64,000 bases of DNA from Trichobilharzia szidati (taxonomy: Eukaryota > Platyhelminthes > Trematoda > Strigeidida > Schistosomatidae): contig OX235279.1 in NCBI GenBank assembly GCA_944472155.2, positions 51,991,564 to 52,055,563 of the forward strand, in the 5' to 3' direction. Shown piece after piece: positions 49,901 through 62,700 of this stretch; the stretch's first letter is position 1; each line of letters opens with the position of its first letter. The translations under genes and the position numbers were made by a program. The notes beneath the pieces are model-generated. The model worked only from the letters and a program-made list of their open reading frames with translations, was not told the origin of the DNA and searched no databases.

Positions 49901-52900
49901 TTGAACTGCTGCACACTTTTGTGCAAAGTTCCAAACGTTGCGAACTCAGTCAGTTAGTCAGAACATATCTATGTAGCTTGTATTTTTAACTTATTCAAAT
50001 AACCTTCACACCATAGAGAAGTTTCTGTACACAAGGAAATGGAAAATTGGAAACACTAATATTACGCGAAGTAATTTTACTTCACAGAATAAAAAATTCT
50101 CACGTAAGATGGTCTATGAGCTCGCCGTATAACCAGAAGGTCCTGTGTTTGAACTCTGGTGGGTGCGTACTGATGAAAAGTCCCAAAATAGAATGAAACA
50201 GCTGTCCCATACTCCTAGGCTTTCCAGTACTTCTCTAATTGATGTCAGCTCATGATGAAACTCTTCAACCAATAAAATGAGTGAATTGTCGATTTCATAG
50301 GATATATGTATATATATAAACAACTTATATATTCTTGTGTTAAAAAAATTCTGTCATGAATACACGTTAAATAGTCAACGTAATAAACTTCTTAAAACTC
50401 GTAAAACTAACCCAGAACACCAATGGATACAAGTAATCCAAACTTTCTAGAACAAAGTCATTATTCATTAATAGAAGTCTAAAATTCCACACAATTACTT
50501 CCACATTTAACGACAAATTCACTATCACATGTATGAAAATGTGACAGTGTCCACTAGTTTTATTAGATGCAATTGATATAATCTGTTCTCGACATATACA
50601 TTAGCTTGGCGCCGGATAAAGTGAAAGACCAGATGGAAAAAATTGCTCTGTATAAACGAAACTAGCCACTATATAGACTGAATAAAGTTAATGAAACATG
50701 CAAAAATAACAATAACAGTTCTTGCCTGTATATCGTCTCGAAGTAAATTAGTAATCACCTGATTGCTTGATGAAGTAATCACTTCAGATTGTGTAGAAGT
50801 GCTTTTGCTTTGTGTTTTAATGTTTTCCAGCGCAGCACCGATTCCCGTTTGACCACGACCAAGGCCTAACATTCACATACATAATGAATGAGACAACATA
50901 GAAGACATACCCAATGCTGATAAACTGCTTAAACCAAATGCAGCCATTTTTGCTGCTACATCCGGTGCAGATAGACCCGTACTAGTTCCATTGTTGCTGT
51001 TAATCGCTAAACCTGGAATCTGAGCTAAAAGCACACGCACAGTGTATTCCGATAGATATTGTCGTAGAAGTCGAACAAGACCCAACAGACCACGACCACG
51101 ATTTAACTGCAGTGTTTGTTTTAATATTTGTTTATAAAATAGGAAAAGATCAGTAGCAGAATATAGAGTATTCGCACCAGGATCATTGGAATTCTGTTTA
51201 TTTTGCACACAATCAAAAGGATTATCTGAAAATGGAGGAGATACAATTTTGATTTAAACACTTTACAAATTCAAAGGGATCCTTTCAACAGCAACAACAC
51301 CAACAACAAACAGAAAAGCATGCTTCACGAACACCACCACATTCTGTTGCCTATTATATGTTTTGTGTGTAAATTTTAGCTATGCGTGTATAATCATCAA
51401 CTCTGTGAAAACGAAACACCTGATAGTTAAGTATCTGCTACTAAATTAGCATGTATTAAATGGAAGCAAATATTCACACCTTGATCAAAATCTCCATCGT
51501 TAGTAGTTCACTCTTAAAAGTGAAGAAGTTCTCCTAAGCCTACACAATCTGTCAGTCGAAAGCAGAAATTACAAAAGCACCTACAAAAAGGTCAAGGATA
51601 CATCAATATAAAATAGCATCGATAGATATCGTACTTATTCTACTACGAACTGTCAACGAAACAGGACTTTAAAAAAAAAACAGTGGAACAGAAGTTCAGC
51701 TTTATGGAGACCTATAAGATAATCGGCAGTTAGAATTAGAAAGCTAAAGCATTCAACCGATTAACTCATAATTTTAGGCTACCCTTTCACAGATAGATAT
51801 ATATGTATATGTTCAAATTACAGAGAGGAGAGTGATTTCCGACCAAAAAGAAACACAGACTCAAGTGTGACATAGTGATGAATAAATCACGGGTTTATCT
51901 GAAACTACCATATGATTTTCATAATAGAATGTGTACTTAGTATTTGCATATGAAGATTTACATATTATATATGCAAAAGCGGTAGTCAGGAGACATCACA
52001 GTAGATGGGCCTAGTTAGTCAGTATCTTAAGATGACAGCATGATTCTCTAGTGACCTGCAACACATGATTGGGTTTATCACTTACATAGTTGTTGTGGTT
52101 TTTTTGGTTTTTGGATAGAGGAACTATAGTACACCAATATCTGCCTTATCATTACCGGTTATTTAAATCGTAAACAATAAAGGCATGCACGCAAAGAATC
52201 AATGATAATAAACTTTAACATATGACACGGTGTGATTGCACATCAACATAAAATGTACCATTTTTGAAAACATCCTCGAGATCCTGATTTTCTAAGCTTG
52301 ATTTATTGACAGTGAAATCACCAACTAAACGATTAATCATTTGCTCTCGTAATGCTTTATCCACATGAACCAAATAGAGATCAAAGTACTGGTCAAAACA
52401 GCTAAAACCATAAGCACAAATAAGAATGATAGTTAATCACGAAAAAGGTGGACATTTTCAATGCATATTCACATTAATGCTTATCATTAATCAAACGGAG
52501 TCAACCAGTAGAACACAGTATTATCATAAAGTCATTAGTAAAACAATATTATATATATATATATATTAGTTACATGAAAGCAAATTTTTAAATTCTGTTA
52601 CATATTTATTATTATGAGTAAATGCGCGGCTTACAGCATTCTACTAACCAAACCTCTATGATTGATTTATGCATAATATTTATTTGTAGAAGAGTAGAGC
52701 ATAACTTCATACATTTATTGCTATTTATGGATTCAGATAGAGCAAGAACAACAGTCTTTGAAGAATAAAATGGTACCATCATTTATATCGTCGGCTTCTC
52801 ATCAGCTGCTGACACAGCCCAAAGACATTATTAAGTTTATATGCAGAAACAATTTTGACATACTTTCACAGAGTTCATTTTTAGACAAAAAATCAATGTC

Positions 52901-55900
52901 TGCAACAGTGCTAATAATAATAATAATCACTTTATCCCAAATAATAACACTAATACACAATCCAACCTTTCGGCGTTGCGTAATCCGATGAAAGAGAGGA
53001 TGAAAACTGATAAGCGCTTCTTTCTGAATGCATAAATCGGGTTGCAGGCGCTGGATGGAGATTGCTTCAGCAGACTTAAGGAGAATTGAACTCTTTTGCT
53101 AACTGATAATTTTGAACGACCTTGCGACTTTCACCTCATGATCCACGTCAAGGACATACCTGGCTATGACATTGTTAAAAGCATTTGTTTCCTTTGGACA
53201 TACGCTTTTTGTTACATGTTCAAAAAATCAGAGGTATCCCTTCTTTCTGCCCTTCCAAAGTAACTGCTCCCGCAGATACATCTCAATTTGTATACACAAT
53301 TGGATTTAACATGAGAAGGATATCTGTTGACTTTTCATTGCACCAAAGAGCATGTTGTCCGATAGACGGGAACCAACTTAGCTGCAGGATTCTATTGTGT
53401 ATGAGTATTATTGTTAGGGATATAGTAATTATCATTAGCATTGTATGCATATGTTGTCTGATTGACTTTTTAATTGGTTGGAGGACTTTATCATGAACTG
53501 ATATAGGTTGGAAAACCATTGGAAAGCCTAGGAGTACTGGACAGCTGTTTCATTCTATTTTGGAACCTTTCATCAGTACGCACCCACCAGGGTTCGAACA
53601 CTGGACCTCCTAGTTACAAGGCGAGTTTGTAGACCATTAGGCCACTGAGACTGGATCCTGGGTTCGAACCCCGGTAGGCGCGTACTGCTGAAGAGTTCCA
53701 AACTAGGTCGAAACAGCTCTCCAGTACTTTGAGGTTTTCTAATGGTTATCTAACTGATGTCAATTAATGATAGAATCCTCCAACTAATCAAACAAATCCC
53801 TACATACCAATATTTCAAAATGATTGATTTTTGTCTAGAAATGAACTCTGTGCAAGTGTGTTAAAATTGTTTCTGCAGATAAAGTTAATATCTTTGGGCT
53901 GTGTCAGCAGCTGATGAGAAGCCAACGAAATAAATGATGGTACTATTATATTCTTCAAAAACTGTTGTTCTTGCTTTATTGAAATAATGCATAACTTTTT
54001 GCCTATAAGTTGGCGTCTACATTTCAATCAACGATAGACAAATTCATATAACATACCCTATGACAATAAATGAAGATCCACAATGAAACTGAAAGAAAAA
54101 ATGGTAAATTAGAGCAGTAAGGCAGGTCGATAATGTCGAGTGGCTTTCTTGATATTGTAATAAAGAAGGAAATAATGTTAATGTATTACTATGGTGAAAT
54201 GTTACGTATAAAAATCACTTTTTTCCAATGTCGAATTTGCAATAAATAATTACATTGAACTGCTACTCGCTCGTGGAGAAAATTCTGTTAGGGCAAATAG
54301 CAAACTTTAAATCATGCAAGATTAATCGATTCACTAACAAGAAAATTACCTAGAAATGATCCCATCAAATATTTGCATTTTCCAAGTATTAGCAGAATCC
54401 TCTGTGACCGGCAAGTCGGTTTTGTCTTCTCTTGACTCTTTGCACTGCAGCTCTCCTGAACCATCATCATTATCACCACCACCACCACCACCACCAACAT
54501 CATCATCGTCATCATCATCATCAAAAGGATTAAGTGAACGTTCAACATTCTTCGAATTTACTATTTTACTTTTTAAGGCTTCAATTGCATCAGATGTATA
54601 CGTTTTGTTTAAACTGCTTTCAAAGGATAAAGTGCGTTGCAATGCAAAGACAATTAAGTTATGGGTAAGTTCTGACTGACGACGCTTCATGACGGTTTCC
54701 AAACCAGTCCGTGTAATTTGGCAGAACTCTAGAACAAATCTAATCAGTTGCGACAAAAACAAAAAACACAAAAGCTTGTGAATTTAATTTGACACATATA
54801 AACTGAATGAAAAATGAATAAAACTAAAAAGAAACAGTAAAACTATGTACAGTAAAGCTCAATGGTATTCCAAAAACAGAAAAATTACTAACACCAATTC
54901 ATCGATAATAATAAGATAATAGAACGACACGCCTTTTCTCAACGTAGACCTTTTCAGAAGTTGTCATACTCCAGCATACCGCACAAACAAAAATAGTGGA
55001 AAATAAAAAAGGGAAATATAATGAACGGAAATGCACGGCGAAAACAATACTTAGGTGGAAAATAATTAGAAATTATTGGATCAAGGAGTGAGTGCATCAT
55101 TGCATTGAGAGCAGTTTTGAACCATACAACCAACAGTCCCAAGCATACGGTTTTAGCCTCTAAAAGAGGTCACTAACGATGCCAGCGCCATCCCACATGA
55201 CTGGCTTACACCAACACTCAAAGACCATTTCTCACTTTTTCCAGCCCGATCACATGTCACCTAACATTGCTCGACGACGAAGACGATCGCTTGACTTCCA
55301 TAACACATATTCTAGCTCATCTCACTCAACCGACACAGTTTCACGACTTCACTGATTGACTCTCTCTCTCTCTCGTCACCCAACATCCTTCGCCTAACTT
55401 CAATCTTATTCACTGTATGATGACACCACTTTACATGACAGATACAAGGAAATTACCTATGGTCAAAGACAACTAATCTCTTCAAGTCTTCCACGTCCGG
55501 TGCCTATTTATCACACTCATAAAGAGCCAATTGAACCACTGAGCAGTAAATGCGTCTCTCTGTCGATAGCCGAATATCATGTCTGTGCGAGAGATGATGT
55601 AAGTTGGTGAATGCCACACGAGCCTTCGGTATCAATCCTGACATTTCGTTAACAATCAATCCCATTAGGACTTATGCAACTTCTCACATAGGTGAGGCGG
55701 TCAACACACTTAACCACTACACACACTCCCTATCTCTAACATGCGAGTCAGAGTGGTGCGGTGCAGGCAAGTTCTGCAGCATTTGCGTTTTCAACTCTTT
55801 ATACGATATGTATTGCTGACTGATAACTGAATGTAACATCAGATTAGAACTTTTCCCAACTATTCACTCACGTTTTCTAGTATCTTTCAATTTACCATAG

Positions 55901-56651
55901 TTTTGCGTTCTTACTTACGTGTAAAATTCTAATAATCTGAATTGAAATGCTGTTAATCCTTTCAACCCTTTCGTTGTTTCTTAGTCTTTTCCGTCAACTT
56001 ATTCACTAAACCACTTCACTTTGCATCTGGTAGCAGTCCATATACTGATAAATTCAATAAACTTATAATTACCTCGTGCGTCGGTGGCGCAGAGGTAGGA
56101 TGCTTACTAGCCACGCTTCACGTGGTCCAGGGTTCGATCCTCAGCCGATGCACTCCCAAACCTCGCTTAGCTGGTAGTAGGCCTGGCAAAGGGTGAAGGT
56201 TGAGCGTGAGACTGACAATCCTACCTCGTAAAAAATGAGACCACTGCTACGGAAACTTTAAAGCTGAAGAAGCTTGAAGCCTTATGTTGCACTGGGAACG
56301 CAAAGGAATAAAATAGCAATAATAATAAATAATAATGACCTCCACTTCATCAAGTAATTATGTAATCCCTTGCTTGTTCTAGAAACTGTTTGTCAGTGAC
56401 TTCCTTAATCCTAAACTACTGTGGCCAGCATGAACGAGTGATCAACAGCAGAATCATATGTTTGTAAATAATGAAAATACAACTTCATATCCTTAGGAAA
56501 ATGACTTCATCGAAAATACAATTTCCTTCGCCTAACTTCCTTCTGTTTGCAATAAGGCTATCGGTATCCATCAACTTAGAATTCACTTTAGAATAGGAAA
56601 AAGAAAGTACTTAGTACTGACTTCGAGTTGAATTAATCGTATGAAATTCCC

Positions 56652-56700
<49 letters not shown>

Positions 56701-59700
56701 GTGTAAGCAGGATTTCATCATGAGCTGACATCAGTTAGAGAACCACTGAAAAACCTGGGAGTACTGGACAGCTGTTTTGTCCTAGTTTGGGACTTTTCAG
56801 CAGTACGCGCCCACCGGGATTCGAACCCAGGACCTTCTGGCTACAAGGCGAGCTCGTAGACCATTGAGCCACTGGGACCCGATCCAATGGTCCTTGAATT
56901 CTAACTTCTGCCAATTCACGACATAGCGCAGGTTGAAGATGAGACAGTAACTCATCAAAGAAGACATTGCGAAATGGTCGCGCTATGTCGTGAATTGGCA
57001 GAAGTTAGAATTCAAGGACCATTGGATCGGGTCCCAGTGGCTCAATGGTCTACGAGCTCGCCTTGTAACCAGAAGGTCCTGGGTTCGAGTCCCGGTGGGC
57101 GCGTACTGCTGAAGAGTCCCAAACTAGGACAAAACAGCTGTCCAGTACTCCCAGGTTTTCCAGTGGTTCTCTAAGTGATGTCAGCTCATGATGAAATCCT
57201 GCATACAATTAAACAAAATCCCTACCAAACCAATACTTGAAAATATATATATATATATACGTAGGATTTAATTTCACTCAAAGAAGCATCAGTTATTTTT
57301 TATGTTAAATTTATAAAGCATTTATAAAGGACCTTTGAATTATCTCCATGAAGAAGAGGAACACTGAATTAGTCCTTTAAAATAACACTACTGCAACGCT
57401 TACCTTTCAGTCACCAACCAAGAAGGAGGAAACACTGAAGTAAATAAGCGTTCCAAAGGGACCAAATTTGTCCGTAACCAGTTATATCTTTGATCAATCT
57501 TGTCCAACCAAGCAGCAGTTTGAGTTGGATCAAACAATTCCTTGTATTCAGTTAAATGATGGCAGATGAACCAATCTAAGATATCCGAACTGACATGCAG
57601 ATTCTTAGGGAGGAGATCAACAAGTTCGCAAATAGAGAAAATCAATTCCTTGTTGTCCGTCACAGTTTTAGTTGCCTGGTATTGTAGTCAAATACAGAAG
57701 AGATTGAACAACAATCCTTAATATTATTGACTACATACAAAAGAATAGAATGAAAATCGTAGACATTAACAGATATATAGTTGACACACACACACGCACA
57801 TATTTGATAAGGATGTTCATGACATGGTCTGTCGGGAAAACATTAGTACTTCAAAAACAGCTTTCACTTTTCAAACCGATTGGGGAACTTTTCAGTTTAA
57901 CCTTGGGAAATTCAGCCTAAGATTGACTTTAGTCGTAGCATAATTTAATAATGAAACTATAAAACCAAAGGTACAACAGATAAACCGCTCAAATTCTCCG
58001 GAAAGCAGCAGATGGAATAATTTTAATTCGAAGTGAGATAAGATTCATCCAAACCAAAACTGAAGTAAGAAACATGTGAATTTTGAGTCTATTTCAAGAG
58101 AAAATATATGGGAAAATCCCGCTACTCTAAGAGTTGATCATGAAATTAAAAACCTACAGCAACTTTAAAATACTTCGATGGAGCAATCGACACTTAACAG
58201 ACATTCATATATCATGATGTATTATAACTGGTTTTAGCTGACGAAAATCAGATAAATACTTCGCATCCGTATCGAGATTTCTTCACACACACACCATGAC
58301 TACAAGATATGAAAAGTGATCAACATCCGCAAAACAATTCACTACTTAAAATAAGGTGTGATTCCAATACGAATCGGATCTGAAGAAAGTATTTTGTACT
58401 TGACAGGTATGAAAAGCATCGAAAGCAATCCTGTCATAATTCAGCATTTAAAAACGAATATGTCCATCCTCTTTTTGATGACCGTACATTCAATGGAATT
58501 CCTACAAATGCATAACTCTGATTTCAGAGTAAACTTACAACTGTATATTTTTATTTCTTTTTCTGAATACCAATCAGCGATTTTTTTCTATCCCAGAAAT
58601 ATTCAAGAAAAAATAGTACATTTGTGGTGTGTGCTACTGATAAGATTTATCAGTAGTCTTTAGAAAGATGTTCATCGGCATAAAAACATCATATAGGAGG
58701 GAGACATATTTGATGTCAGAGAAAACAAATGATACAACGCTATGGAGATACATGGGAGATATGAAAGGAGCACAAAGAAACACATTATGAAGGAAGACCA
58801 GAAGTACCACAACACGGAAGATCCGTGCAAGTGGAGCTTTGAAGATAAGGTGTACATAATTCCACTATATAGAGATACCGAATTGCAAGTAAACATTCCT
58901 TTACCAAGTCTTCGTCAATTACCGTTACACCATCAGCTAGTAAACTAGGATTATTAAGAACGATGCAAAAACACAAATTCCAGTATTTTAAGCAGTGCTA
59001 AGAAAGTAGAGCATTCAACACAAATAAATGTAATCGAAAATGAGCACGTCTAATATCACGATAAAACGTTTCTAAATAAACAACGATAAAGCAGTCAAAT
59101 AATGTGTAATGTGACGGAATTGAGACAGACCTAAATAACCAAACCAGATTCTGAACTAAACAAAACTACTTCTTCCACGCATCTGTGTAAGTTTAACTTA
59201 TTAAATTGTGTGGTAAAACTAATGCAATCTCGACTAGTTTTACTAGCCGGTCCTAAGCCCTAATAGGAGAAAGACTGGGCGTGAGGCAAACCGTTTATCA
59301 CAACTGAAAGTTTAGGAAACAGAAAACATAAACTTTCTCTCCCATACAATGAGAATCCCTCTTCACTAGGGTCATGACAGCAAGAGTTAACTCAGCAGGC
59401 AGGAAAGTTACATTCATACAATGCTACGCATTTACACAAAACTGGAAGTAATAATGAACAGAACCACTGTCAGATGGTGGCATCAAATTTCTAATGAGTG
59501 ATATGAATGCAAATCAAACTGTAAGCAGACGACGCAGGAAGAAAACTGATCGAAGGTCAAGAGGTGCTCAGTGAACAGAGTGAGGACAGAAAACGCTTTG
59601 CAGACTTCTTTGCGTTTAATTATTTAGTGACTGGAGGCAGTATGTACAAGCAGAAGGGTATTCACAAGGTGAAGTGGGTGATACCAGATAGGCATGCTAG

Positions 59701-62700
59701 AAATCAGACAGACTTCATCTCAGTCTTAGGAAAGTACAGACAGGAACAGATGTAGGCTCATTAATATATATGTGTAAAACGTGGGCACTGTAGCAGTATG
59801 CAATATCATATTTATTCGTTTAATGCATAGGGTAAGGAATGAATGGATAATATTGATAAATAACAATACTAATACTCTAAAACAATAGATAATTAAACAT
59901 CATTATCAAGTGTATAACGAATACGGATAACTGGATATAACTCAAAACAACTGAAAATGACAGCCGCTTTCTCACCGCAAGTAACAGCTTCAGTTTCTTC
60001 ATCAAGCGATCAGCTAGAACTGTATGAATAGTGTCCAGCTCTTTGGATAATCCCGCAACAGATGGAACAGAACCATAGGCTGTGAGCATAGGTTGCAATA
60101 AACGTTGAACTTGGGCCAGTAAATTAGACACTTCCGCTAAGAAAGATGGTGCAATTTTCTGAAATTTCATTTGATCGGGTGAACAGTTTTCATTCCTGAA
60201 AGCTTTATGTTAAAAAAATGAATTACTCAAATTAGTATAAAGCCTTTTGAATAAGTCACTTTAAGAAAGTATGAAATCTTAGATAAAGAAAATTTAACAA
60301 GTCAAGTAACCGTATGTATGAATTGTATGGAAGAAAGAGGCGCATCACTGTTATTTATCATTATCAGTCAAGCTTAAAAACTACAATTAAATATTCATTT
60401 GATCAATAATACCTATTTTACGCTTCATTGATAAAGTAATCTGAAAACTCTCGTGAAATACACAAATGAGGTTCATTAAGCTATAATGCGATGGATTGTA
60501 ACGTTCAAACCAGCGCTGGTGAAGTGGGACTTTACATCTGAATCTATCATTTAGAAGTCCAAAAGAAAAATGCCGTCATAAATAAGAAATTCAAACTTTT
60601 GGTCGACTGTACTAGGTGTCATGCATACAAAACTTTCAAGCAAGAATCTTAATCCATTAACCACAAATTTTTTTAGAATGGCTGATAACATGACGGGTGA
60701 TTTATATCATAACTCTATATACAATTTCAAATCAACTACCAAATGCTCGACAGTGTGAAATCTATTTGCACTGTAATGAAAGATGAGCTTTATTTTGAAT
60801 TATACAAGCCTGATGTAGTTCAATCAACTAAACAGCTCATTATTATTATTGTTCCCTTGAGTTCCTAGTGGAACATAGGGCTTCAACTGCACATCTCCAC
60901 TTGCTTCTGTCCTCTGCTGTACTTTTCACCTGCATCCATGTTAGTCCATACTGCTTCAACTTCTCTTCACACGATCTCCTCCATGTCACCCTTGGACGTC
61001 CCATTTGCCGCTCCCCTTTCCAGTTCCAATCGAGGGCCTGACGCGCGATGTCACTCAGCGGCCTCCTCAGCGAGTGTCCAATCCATCTCCACTTTCTCCT
61101 GCATATTTGTTGAGCGATTGGTTCTTGTTTTGTTTGTTCCCATAGTTTCTTGTTGGTGATTCTTTCCGGCCATCTGATCTTGAGTAAAGAACTAAGACAG
61201 TTGTTGATAAAGGTCTGCAACCTGTTGAAAATAGTCTTTGTGACCCACCAAGTTTCTGATCCATCCGTATAGAAGAACTGACTGACTTGACGTTTGTATT
61301 GAAAATCCGAATTTTGTTGTTGATGCTGAGTTGAGTGACGAAGATTTCCAGATTGGTTTCAGGTTGATGAATGTGTTTCTCGCCTTCCCGATTCTCGATT
61401 TGACATCCTTGTCCGTTCCTCCTGTAGTTGACACAATGCTCCCTAGATAAGCGAATGAAGTAACCTCTTTCAAATTCCTTCCGTTGATGGTGATTGGTGC
61501 TGGATGTTGCTGCTGTCGTTGTTGTTGTTGTTGGTTGGTTATTTTCATAACCTCCGCCTTGTCTATGTTCACCTGGAGTCCTTTCTTCGCTGCTTCTTCG
61601 ACCAGTTTGTCGGTTTTCGCTTGTAGGTCTTCGATTTTGTGTGACATCAAACATAAATGATCCGCGATATTCAGGTCTTCTAGGTTCTTCACGTCGGTCC
61701 AGGATATCCCTGTCTTCTCGTTTCCCACTGTCTGACGCATAATCCAGTCCACCACAATTAGGAATATCATTGGTGATAATCCTAATTCTCACCAGCATCA
61801 CCGGGCTAACTCGTGATGGAATTCTATAACAAAAACAAGACGACTGTTTGGCATTTGACAGCCTGTACTAATTGTGTTGCATGTGGGATGACTGAAGACC
61901 TATTAAAAGATAAGTTCACTCACTAGATGGCAGGCTATTTCGCATATCTCCATGAATACGAAACACAAACTCTGAAAACGAAACCACAAGGAAGTTATAG
62001 ATTTCTAACAGAATAGTCTTCGCAACATTGTTCGTTTACAATGGAACTGTAGATTGACCATTGTTCAAACTGAACAGAGAGTTTTAGAGAGAGAGAGAGA
62101 AAAGTCAATTGACGTGGTCGTGGGTCTGCACAGACCGAGAAATCCACAATTTGTGACACACCTCTCGGAATACCGAAACGTAATATGTCATTCAAAGTGG
62201 GATTAGTCCTTACAAACCTAAAGTAACTAAATTACGACAACACTGTTAGATGAAATCTCTGACTGTTGGCTTGGGTTGTAAAAGATGGTTACAGCCTTCA
62301 TATTTTAACACACTTCACCAATCCGTCCACTTCTTGTCTATTCGTTAATTGATAATTTCGATCACTGACAGATTTTGCTCAAAAACCGATTGATTATTTT
62401 ACTTACTGTTGGATTTAGCTCTCCATTTCCATGTGTCATGTGCATATTACTTTGATGATATTAGATGGTCGGAGGCAATCGGCTGGAAGCCTTTGACCCA
62501 GGTTTCGTGCTAGTTGGCACTCGTCAGCAACGCGATGTGGCCACCATTCTAGGTAGCTCGCCATCATGGTTGGAGGCCAACGGCAGGAAGACCAGGACCA
62601 GGAATGGTGGCCACATTGCAAAGCTGACTGGTAGAATTCAATCTGCACCGAAGAAAGGACTAGACACATCACACTAGTTACTAGTGTCGAATCAAAGCAT

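Larger units (their letters stand above)
52741..53983 (-). mobile_element. Penelope-like element fragment between inverted repeats
   Basis: The - strand at about 53345-52990 reads [20 protein letters not shown] and, after stops and a frame change, [27 protein letters not shown]. These match the GIY-YIG endonuclease and C-terminus of the Penelope element at 19080 (CIYKFSCSCGDSYIGR; GIRENNPGLCIQKK) but from another subfamily. Arms at 52741-52905 and about 53818-53983 are inverted copies (AGCAAGAACAACAGT ... and its complement), perhaps inverted terminal repeats of the element. Two SINE copies lie between. All is within one VPS53 intron. Confidence 0.7.

Noticed and set aside
50726..50755. Alternative VPS53 donor CAATCAG|GTGATT
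   Set aside because: In frame and canonical, but it would delete the [11 protein letters not shown] stretch that aligns with the family; the GC donor keeps it.
54356..54679. + strand open frame across the Asp/Gly repeat region
   Set aside because: Shadow of the VPS53 exon on the - strand, which has clear family similarity and splice sites.
56085..56165. Functional tRNA gene
   Set aside because: A and B boxes and an acceptor stem are present, but the anticodon arm is poor and a SINE body with an RTE-like tail follows directly.
60160..60195. Alternative acceptors TTTCAG near 60191 and 60165 for the VPS53 exon
   Set aside because: Their phase does not match the preceding exon's split codon; the AAAG|CTTTC site does.
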